DNA of 11,873 nucleotides from assembly GCA_001513395.1 (NCBI GenBank), contig LFTP01000201.1, positions 1 to 11,873 on the forward strand, written 5' to 3'. Shown here piece by piece: positions 6,998-11,873 of this stretch; position 1 is the first letter of the stretch, and each line of letters begins with the position of its first letter. Origin of the DNA: Clostridia bacterium DTU080 (GTDB lineage Bacteria > Bacillota > Limnochordia > DTU080). The notes below the pieces were generated by a model, which saw only the letters and a list, made by a program, of their open reading frames with translations, was not told where the DNA came from and did not search any database. The position numbers and the translations under genes were made by a program.

Positions 6998-8170
6998 CTA
7001 GCGTAGAATTGTCGGTATATTGCCGATGCTGATCAGGATCGTGATCCCGACAAAGAACATCAACCCCACTGTCAGCAGGCAGGCAATGACCAGGGAAAAA
7101 CTGTTTGCCAAAGCACTCATGGCCTCCACCAGGCGCTCATCGCTGATCGGCTCCACCAAAGCAGCGGCCAAGCGATAGACCATGTAAATGGCAAAGATCT
7201 TGATGGTGGGAAAGATCATGAGTGCGAATACGGCTGCCATTCCGAAGCCGCCGATGGCGTTTTTGATCAGCATCGAACCGCCGACGACAACTTCCAGAGC
7301 CTCAGCCATACGGCTTCCCACGACAGGGACGAAGGTTCCCGTCAGGAACTTGGCCGTTTTGAGTGCCATCCCGTCAGAGACCGGGGCTATAGCTCCACGC
7401 ACTGTGAGCACGCCGAAAAAGAGAATGAACAAAACACCCAACAGAGTCAAAGCCCACTGACGGATCAGGGAGGCCAGTTTGCGCATGGGGAACTCCCGCG
7501 ACAGAGTACCCAGCACGGCCAGGACCGTAGTCAGCATGACCATGGGCAGAATGGTGCTTTTCACCACGGTAGCGACCAGATTGATGGCCACGAATAGCAG
7601 AGGGTGGAAGACAGTGGCCGTGGTCACTGCACCGACCGCGGCCAACATGGTCGTCATCATCGGCAACAGAGCCTGCATAAAAGAGACCATGGTGTCGATG
7701 GCCTCGGTGGCGGTATGCACCACCAGTCGGTAAGAATGCACAGCCATATAAAGCAGCGTCAAAAGCGCTACGGTCAGCGCCAGATCGGAAGCTCCCTGGG
7801 CCGGAAAGACATGAGCCAAGTTCTTCAACACAGCGCAAAAGACGGCGAGGATCACCAATTGCCCCAGCAGATGCAGGTGTTGTGTGACTTCCCGCACGGC
7901 AAATGAGAGCAGGCGACGCATCATGTCGGCCGGGTCAAGACCCAGATCGCGACCCGAATCGGAAATGATGCGGGTCAGATCGAACGGGGGCAGCTCCTGG
8001 CGCAGATCAGCCGGTAAGGAGCCCAAAAACGCCTCCATCTCAGTGGTGGTCAAGGCGGCGAGTTGATCCTCGACCGGCTTGGGCAATCCGGCGGATTCGG
8101 CGCAACACACCACGATAAGCAGCAGCGCAAGGAAGAAGAGATGAACTCCGTAACGATGAAGGACCCTCAT
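6998..8170 (-). CDS. spoIIIAE: Stage III sporulation protein AE
   Basis: SpoIIIAE is the large polytopic membrane protein of the SpoIIIA complex and is thought to be its transport core or export gate. The 390-residue product starts with a signal-peptide-like hydrophobic segment (about 9-27, ending near CCAESAG). An extracellular helical region with PPFDLTRIISDSGRD (about 61-75) follows. About seven further hydrophobic segments run from residue 100 to the end. Family blocks include FMQALLPMMTTMLAAVGAVTTA (about 163-184) and LTGTFVPVVGSRMAEALEVVVGGSMLIKNAIG. Length agrees with the family (about 390-400). The ATG overlaps the spoIIIAD stop (ATGA), a classic coupling arrangement. Confidence 0.96.
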   Translation of the reverse strand: MRVLHRYGVHLFFLALLLIVVCCAESAGLPKPVEDQLAALTTTEMEAFLGSLPADLRQELPPFDLTRIISDSGRDLGLDPADMMRRLLSFAVREVTQHLHLLGQLVILAVFCAVLKNLAHVFPAQGASDLALTVALLTLLYMAVHSYRLVVHTATEAIDTMVSFMQALLPMMTTMLAAVGAVTTATVFHPLLFVAINLVATVVKSTILPMVMLTTVLAVLGTLSREFPMRKLASLIRQWALTLLGVLFILFFGVLTVRGAIAPVSDGMALKTAKFLTGTFVPVVGSRMAEALEVVVGGSMLIKNAIGGFGMAAVFALMIFPTIKIFAIYMVYRLAAALVEPISDERLVEAMSALANSFSLVIACLLTVGLMFFVGITILISIGNIPTILR

Positions 8171-8559
8171 GGCATAAGACCTACCAATGCCTCCATAATC
8201 CCCGCCACCAACGGCACGGCCAAGAGCATGATGAGCACCTTGCCAGCCATCTCGACGACGGCGGCAGTGGTCTCTTCCTTGGCGTCTTTGGCTAGCTGAG
8301 CTCCAAGCGCCGCTATGTATGCAGTACCTACGGCCTTGAGGACCACCGCCATGTAAACGCTTCGGATTTGAGCCCTCCTGCCCAGATCGACAAACAACCG
8401 CATGACCTGTTGCAACGGCGGAAGCAGAACAAGAAGCAGGGTGACCATAAAGGCTATGGCCAGCTGAGAGGCCAGGGCACCCTGCGACGCCGAACGCAGA
8501 TAAGTGAGCAGAACGGCCATGACAATGGCCATAGCCACAATTCGCGTCATCTCCTGCAC
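8167..8559 (-). CDS. spoIIIAD: Stage III sporulation protein AD
   Basis: SpoIIIAD is a small polytopic membrane protein of the SpoIIIA complex. The 130-residue product (133 in B. subtilis) has an N-terminal hydrophobic helix, a second around 33-50, a short loop, then VLKAVGTAYIAALGAQLAKDA (about 74-94) and VEMAGKVLIMLLAVPLV followed by EALVGLMP. This matches the B. subtilis pattern ILKIIGIAYIAEFGAQLTKDA closely. The start is GTG at 8559, chosen because GAGGGGGG lies 7 bases upstream and the length then fits the family; a longer reading from further upstream would overlap spoIIIAC. It lies 22 bp after spoIIIAC. Confidence 0.93.
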   Translation of the reverse strand: MQEMTRIVAMAIVMAVLLTYLRSASQGALASQLAIAFMVTLLLVLLPPLQQVMRLFVDLGRRAQIRSVYMAVVLKAVGTAYIAALGAQLAKDAKEETTAAVVEMAGKVLIMLLAVPLVAGIMEALVGLMP

Positions 8560-8581
8560 TGCCAAGCCCCCCTCATCTCGC

Positions 8582-8779
8582 CTACCACCAACGAAAAACG
8601 GCCTCCACATCCGCAAAGAGCCGGGATATCATCTGGACAAGCCAGAGCAAGACGATGATCACACCGGCCAAAGAGAGCATCTGTGCCTGCTCCTGTCTTC
8701 CCGCCTGCGTCAGGAAGATGTGTAGGATGGCCACAATGATTCCTAACCCGGCTATTTTGTATATCGCTGTAATATCCAC
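8582..8779 (-). CDS. spoIIIAC: Stage III sporulation protein AC
   Basis: SpoIIIAC is a tiny membrane protein of the SpoIIIA complex, related to SpoIIIAD. The 65-residue product (68 in B. subtilis) consists of two hydrophobic helices (about 7-24 and 34-51) around a polar turn, LTQAGRQEQAQML, and ends with FADVEAVFRWW. The start is GTG at 8779, with AGAGGAG 9 bases upstream, giving an N-terminus MDITAIYKIAGLGIIVAILH that aligns with known SpoIIIAC. A longer open frame runs up to 8857, but it overlaps spoIIIAB and adds sequence not found in the family. Confidence 0.93.
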   Translation of the reverse strand: MDITAIYKIAGLGIIVAILHIFLTQAGRQEQAQMLSLAGVIIVLLWLVQMISRLFADVEAVFRWW

Positions 8780-8802
8780 AGGTGTTAACTCCTCTTCTTT
8801 TT

Positions 8803-9309
8803 TCAGTAAAGTAGAATTACAAGAAGCAGGCCGCTGCTCACTCCTAAATAACGCCACAAACGACAGGCGTTTTCGACCCGGGAACGCAGCATCTGCCGTT
8901 CGTCCGTGAGCAGCTTCTGAGCCAGACGAAGATGACGAACGTGATCTTCAGCTCGCCACGGCCCCCAAGCCGCGGTGACTCCCTTCAATATGTCCAGCTG
9001 ACGACTCGGCAGCTGTCTTTTTTCTCCCCACGACGTGCAAGCGGATAGCCAGGCTTCCCGAACTCTCACACCCTCCCGCAAAGACCGGGCGGCCAGCAAA
9101 AAAAGCTCTGAAGTCTCTGTCGCTGCAGAGGCCGCCTTCTCAAAAGCCTCCTCGAGATCGGAAGCCAAGAATGCGATTTCGGATTCCAAGACCGCAAAGG
9201 CCCTGAGCAGCCCCTCTGTCGTAGCCAGATGGCGCAGCTCCCTCTGCGCCGCTCGTTCACCCAACAGCACGGTGGCGATCAAAATGCAGACGGCTCCCAC
9301 TGCCTTCAT
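8803..9309 (-). CDS. spoIIIAB: Stage III sporulation protein AB
   Basis: SpoIIIAB is a bitopic or two-helix membrane protein of the SpoIIIA complex; its soluble domain resembles the GspF/PilC-type platform proteins of secretion systems. The 168-residue product has an N-terminal membrane helix (2-17), a helical soluble region with LRAFAVLESEIAFLASDLEEAF (about 34-55) and LAQKLLTDERQMLRSRVENA (about 128-147), and a C-terminal membrane helix (150-168). The C-terminal YLGVSSGLLLVILLY resembles the family's end. The ATG at 9309 was chosen; a GTG directly before it (9312) is an alternative. The first 53 bases overlap the end of spoIIIAA in a different frame, so this gene is probably translated by coupling. 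Confidence 0.92.
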   Translation of the reverse strand: MKAVGAVCILIATVLLGERAAQRELRHLATTEGLLRAFAVLESEIAFLASDLEEAFEKAASAATETSELFLLAARSLREGVRVREAWLSACTSWGEKRQLPSRQLDILKGVTAAWGPWRAEDHVRHLRLAQKLLTDERQMLRSRVENACRLWRYLGVSSGLLLVILLY

Positions 9310-10270
9310 CACTTCTCACGTCCCTGGCGCTTCCGGTCAGATCGACGATCCGCTCTATGGTGCCGGGTCCTTTTTTCCTACTCAACACAACCAGTCGCTC
9401 AAAGGCCCCGTGACGAACCAGACGGGCGAGACCGGGCCGGCGTTGAACATCCTCGAGTGACGTTCCGTGTGCCGTGACGAGCAGCGTCACGCCTGCAAAG
9501 AGGGCCTCCTCCAATGCTGCGGCATCGGCCTCACTGCCCACCTCGTCGGTCACAATCACCTGTGGCGACATCGAACGCAACACGAGCATGATCCCCTCAG
9601 CCTTCGGACACCCGTCCAACACATCGGTCCGAGGCCCGACGTCCAGTTGAGGTATTCCCCGCCAGCAGGCCGCTAACTCGGAACGCTCATCGACCACGGC
9701 CACCCTGCGTCCTGAGAAGCCAAGTGAAGCAATGCCGCAGGATACCTGTCGCGTCAAATCCCGCAGCAAGGTTGTCTTCCCGCAGCCGGGGGCGGAGACG
9801 ATCAGGGTATGAAACAGGCGGTCACCCCGAATCAAAGAGGGCACGACTCCGTCTGCTGCTCCCGGCACGGCTCGGGCTAGGCGCACATTATAACTGGCGA
9901 TATGCTTCATGGTCTGGATGCGCCCGTGTTGCAGCACAGCCTGTCCGACAAATCCCACTCGGTGTCCTCCGGGCAGGGTGATAAACCCTGCTCGCACGTC
10001 GTCCTCGACGGCATAAAGAGAGGCTCTCGTGATGGCCTCAAGAAACTCGGTGGCATGCCGGTGATGCCAGAGCAACCCTTCGTCGGCTGCAACGGTCTGA
10101 CCGTTCCTACCCAGAAAGAAGTCTCCGGTGCTCGACACCACCATGACCGGTCGTCCACACCTCAGCCGAATCTCCTCAAGCTGCCCACGCTTGTCTTTCG
10201 GTAGCTTGGCCAAAGCCTGACGAACCGTAGGAGGAAAATAACCTAGTATCTCATCGAGGGCACAATTCAC
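9257..10270 (-). CDS. spoIIIAA: Stage III sporulation protein AA (secretion-type ATPase)
   Basis: SpoIIIAA is the cytoplasmic ATPase of the SpoIIIA complex, related to type II/IV secretion ATPases, and powers the mother cell-forespore channel. The 337-residue product shows KRGQLEEIRLRCGRPV (about 27-42), THE GFITLPGGHRVGF block (about 95-107), a Walker A P-loop APGCGKTTLLRDL (about 160-172), VVDERSELAA (about 192-201) and Walker B VIVTDEVGSEAD (about 238-249). The GVTLLVTAHG motif follows. Position 1 of the P-loop is Ser rather than Gly. I prefer GTG at 10270 because AGAGGTGA lies 5 bases upstream; a GTG at 10279 would add three residues. The protein is about 30 residues longer than the 307 of B. 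subtilis because its end runs into spoIIIAB. It is the first gene of the spoIIIA operon, just after a terminator. Confidence 0.96.
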   Translation of the reverse strand: MNCALDEILGYFPPTVRQALAKLPKDKRGQLEEIRLRCGRPVMVVSSTGDFFLGRNGQTVAADEGLLWHHRHATEFLEAITRASLYAVEDDVRAGFITLPGGHRVGFVGQAVLQHGRIQTMKHIASYNVRLARAVPGAADGVVPSLIRGDRLFHTLIVSAPGCGKTTLLRDLTRQVSCGIASLGFSGRRVAVVDERSELAACWRGIPQLDVGPRTDVLDGCPKAEGIMLVLRSMSPQVIVTDEVGSEADAAALEEALFAGVTLLVTAHGTSLEDVQRRPGLARLVRHGAFERLVVLSRKKGPGTIERIVDLTGSARDVRSDEGSGSRLHFDRHRAVG

Positions 10271-10295
10271 ACCGCTCACCTCTGTACAACCTATG

Positions 10296-10307
10296 CCCCT
10301 CGAGGGG
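10296..10307. repeat. 12-bp perfect palindrome upstream of spoIIIAA
   Basis: CCCCTCGAGGGG reads the same on both strands. It lies between the U-tract of the upstream terminator and the spoIIIAA ribosome binding site, where promoter or operator sites would be expected. It could be a regulator site or chance in GC-rich DNA. A TTGACC hexamer just before it and a CATAGGTT (partial sigma-E -10 resemblance) just after it are too weak to call a promoter. Confidence 0.3.
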
Positions 10308-10310
10308 TCA

Positions 10311-10358
10311 AAAAGAACAAAAAAAGGACCGTCCCCACAAACAAGAGGGGACGGTCCT
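10311..10358 (-). terminator. Intrinsic terminator after the efp/CD1247 unit
   Basis: On the minus strand a 12-bp perfect stem, AGGACCGTCCCC pairing with GGGGACGGTCCT (10347-10358 and 10325-10336), encloses a 10-base loop. Seven T and then a further T-rich stretch follow (10311-10325). This is a strong rho-independent terminator placed 22 bp after the CD1247-type gene. It separates the pepP-efp unit from the sporulation operon, which needs its own, mother-cell-specific start. Confidence 0.92.
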
Positions 10359-10380
10359 CGTTCGACCGCGCCGAGACCGG

Positions 10381-10824
10381 CTACATGTCGTCATCTTCTT
10401 CGTCTTCGATGTCTTCTAAAGACGCTCCGTTGGTATGTGCCTTTCCTGCGCAGTCCCCCGTGGCATAGACCACGGCCCCGCAAGACGGGCAGGCGATCTC
10501 CACATCGGAGTCATAGAGGAAGTCCTCCTCGAAGAAGATCTCCTCATTGCATTCAGGACAGATCATCTCCACGATATCGCCGTCGTACGTATCGTCGTCA
10601 AGACCGAACAACACATCTTCGAGATCGGCGAGATCGCAATCGATGGCTTCCAAGTACTCTTCAGTCTCCGCCTGACCCGCTTCCAGCATCTCTACCTTAT
10701 CGGCAAGATCACTGCAGATGGCCAGCAGACTGTCCCAGGCAGATTTTGCCTGGGGGTCATCTGCACAGAAGCCCGATCCGTCGATAAGCCCGCGCAAGTA
10801 AGCGATGCGCTCTTTCACTCCCAC
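10381..10824 (-). CDS. CD1247-type protein: helical N-terminus plus zinc ribbon
   Basis: I recognise this as the small conserved clostridial protein whose N-terminal domain is named after Clostridioides difficile CD1247; its function is unknown. The 147-residue product has an N-terminal helical region opening KERIAYLRGLIDG (4-16), then an acidic coiled-coil-like stretch (about 35-75). A zinc ribbon follows, with CPEC (89-92) and CPSC (112-115) about 20 residues apart. It ends in a strongly acidic tail (EDIEDEEDDDM). The gene sits between efp and spoIIIAA, a position it occupies in many spore-forming clostridia, and is closed by the terminator behind it. The start is GTG at 10824, preceded by GGGGGGTGG; a GTG two codons later is also possible. 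It is sometimes labelled an AraC-type regulator in databases, but no helix-turn-helix is visible here. Confidence 0.85.
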   Translation of the reverse strand: MGVKERIAYLRGLIDGSGFCADDPQAKSAWDSLLAICSDLADKVEMLEAGQAETEEYLEAIDCDLADLEDVLFGLDDDTYDGDIVEMICPECNEEIFFEEDFLYDSDVEIACPSCGAVVYATGDCAGKAHTNGASLEDIEDEEDDDM

Positions 10825-10851
10825 GTCGCCACCCCCCTGGGGACCCGTCTG

Positions 10852-11409
10852 CTAGACACGTGACAGATACTCGCCGGTGCGCGTATCGACTCGTATCTTA
10901 TCACCCTGTTCGACAAACAAAGGAACCTGTACCACCACACCCGTCGCCAGGGTAGCCGGTTTGGTACCTCCGGTTGCCGTATCACCTCTGAATCCGGGTT
11001 CGGTATGTACGATCTCCATTTCCACGGCTGTTGGCAGATCCACACCTATCGGCTGACCCTGATAAAACTGGATTCCGATGATCATATTGTCGACGAGCCA
11101 CTTCCAGGCATCACCGATCTGATCCCGAGTGAGCACCACTTGCTCATACGTCTCGGTGTCCATGAAGGTAAACTCATCGCCGCTCGAGTACAGATACTGC
11201 ATCTGCTTGGTCTCAATGTGAGCCCGATTTACTCTCTCACCGGCGCGGAAAGTCTCTTCTCGTACCGCACCTGTCTTGACGTTCTTTAGCTTAGTGCGGA
11301 CAAACGCAGCACCTTTACCCGGCTTAACATGCAAGAATTCCACGACCGAATAGACTTCTCCATCGACTTCGATGGTCAAGCCTGTCCGGAGATCATTGAC
11401 GGAGATCAT
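10852..11409 (-). CDS. efp: Translation elongation factor P
   Basis: EF-P binds ribosomes stalled at consecutive prolines and stimulates peptide bond formation. The 185-residue product has the family's three beta-barrel domains: an N-terminal KOW-like domain (about 1-64) and two OB-like domains (about 66-128 and 130-185). The tip loop HVKPGKGAAFVRTKLKN carries K32, equivalent to the lysine modified with 5-aminopentanol in B. subtilis EF-P. GDTATGGTKPATLATG and the C-terminal GDKIRVDTRTGEYLSRV are typical. The start is ATG at 11409, with GGGGGTGG upstream. It follows the M24 peptidase gene by 59 bp, the usual pepP-efp pairing in Bacillota, and precedes the CD1247-type gene by 27 bp. Confidence 0.98.
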   Translation of the reverse strand: MISVNDLRTGLTIEVDGEVYSVVEFLHVKPGKGAAFVRTKLKNVKTGAVREETFRAGERVNRAHIETKQMQYLYSSGDEFTFMDTETYEQVVLTRDQIGDAWKWLVDNMIIGIQFYQGQPIGVDLPTAVEMEIVHTEPGFRGDTATGGTKPATLATGVVVQVPLFVEQGDKIRVDTRTGEYLSRV

Positions 11410-11468
11410 ACCGCCACCCCCTGCTTCCTCTGTTAGGCTTACCCGTCAAGAGCATAGACATACGGATC

Positions 11469-11873
11469 TTACAAAATCAACAACTCTTTCGTTGCGCCAG
11501 TGAGCACCTGAGGCCCTTCTGCGGTCACGCAGATGAGATCCTCTATGCGCACACCACCCCAACCCGGAATATAGATCCCGGGTTCCACACTGCAAACCAT
11601 ACCTTCGGCCAAGACGCTTTCACCGAGGCGGGAAAGACGCGGATATCTTTCATGAACCTCAAGACCGATTCCGTGCCCCAAACCGTGCCCGAAGTTGTCA
11701 CCGTATCCGTTGGCGGCGATCACCTCACGAGCCACGTCATCTACCTGCTTGCCCGTTCTACCGCATACGGCGGCGGCGATACCCGCCTTTTGCGCACGCA
11801 GTACGAGATCGTAGATCTCTTTTTGCTTGGCATCGACTGAGCCGATGGCCACCGTACGTGTGATGTCCGAGTG
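11469..11873 (-). CDS. M24 family Xaa-Pro peptidase (3' part, cut by window edge)
   Basis: This is the C-terminal 134 residues of a metal-dependent peptidase of the M24 'pita-bread' family (Xaa-Pro aminopeptidase or dipeptidase), which removes residues next to proline. The reading frame is open to the right window edge, so the N-terminal domain and start are missing. Four of the five usual metal ligands are visible: Asp in HSDITRT at the edge, His in GHGLGHGIGLEVHE, Glu in CSVEPGIYI and Glu in RIEDL. The order and spacing are typical and no key residue is lost in the visible part. It lies directly upstream of efp, as pepP-like genes commonly do in Bacillota. The substrate preference (aminopeptidase P or prolidase) cannot be told from this fragment. 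Confidence 0.93.
   Translation of the reverse strand, partial: HSDITRTVAIGSVDAKQKEIYDLVLRAQKAGIAAAVCGRTGKQVDDVAREVIAANGYGDNFGHGLGHGIGLEVHERYPRLSRLGESVLAEGMVCSVEPGIYIPGWGGVRIEDLICVTAEGPQVLTGATKELLIL

Noticed and set aside
8780..8857. N-terminal extension of spoIIIAC
   Set aside because: It would overlap spoIIIAB and has no family counterpart; the GTG at 8779 has a good ribosome binding site.
10293..10787. 164-codon plus-strand frame starting near the terminator
   Set aside because: It runs through the terminator hairpin and antisense to the CD1247-type gene; Arg/Pro/Ser-rich low-complexity translation.
1..11873. CRISPR arrays, tRNA/rRNA genes, insertion sequences, phage genes
   Set aside because: No regularly spaced repeats, no tRNA-like cloverleaf, no transposase or integrase motif, and no disrupted gene order were seen on reading both strands.

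Overview
All real genes in this window lie on the minus strand, in one tightly packed block. The gene content points to an endospore-forming member of the Bacillota, most likely a fairly GC-rich clostridial (Peptococcaceae/Desulfotomaculum-like) lineage. The evidence is a complete spoIIIAA-AH locus, a CD1247-type gene beside efp, and an Asp23/AmaP/DUF2273 envelope module. Genus or species cannot be read from the sequence.

In transcription order (right to left): the 3' part of an M24 Xaa-Pro peptidase gene (cut by the right edge), efp, and a small zinc-ribbon gene of the CD1247 type. A near-perfect intrinsic terminator (10311-10358) closes this first unit. The eight-gene spoIIIA operon follows (10270 down to 5289). 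It encodes the SpoIIIA part of the SpoIIIA-SpoIIQ channel that links mother cell and forespore during engulfment: ATPase AA, AB, small membrane proteins AC and AD, polytopic AE, and the ring-forming proteins AF, AG and AH. After a 132-bp gap come accB and accC (biotin carboxyl carrier and biotin carboxylase of acetyl-CoA carboxylase). Next are Asp23/Gls24, an AmaP-like membrane anchor and a DUF2273 membrane protein. Last are nusB, a Kae1/TsaD-like paralogue, and the 5' part of xseA (exonuclease VII large subunit), which runs off the left edge.

Genes are mostly separated by 0-25 bp or overlap (ATGA and longer), so translational coupling is likely. Start codons are unusually often GTG or TTG, and good Shine-Dalgarno sites support most of them. 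The only strong transcriptional punctuation is the terminator before spoIIIAA. From there to the left edge I see no other terminator, so spoIIIA, acc, envelope and nusB-xseA genes could be read through, with internal promoters that I could not identify firmly.

This is conserved, core chromosomal gene order rather than an accessory island. I see no mobile element, CRISPR array, tRNA or rRNA. The less understood parts are the Kae1/TsaD-like paralogue, the CD1247-type zinc-ribbon protein, and a long spoIIIAA/spoIIIAB overlap. I do not see a convincing wholly new system.
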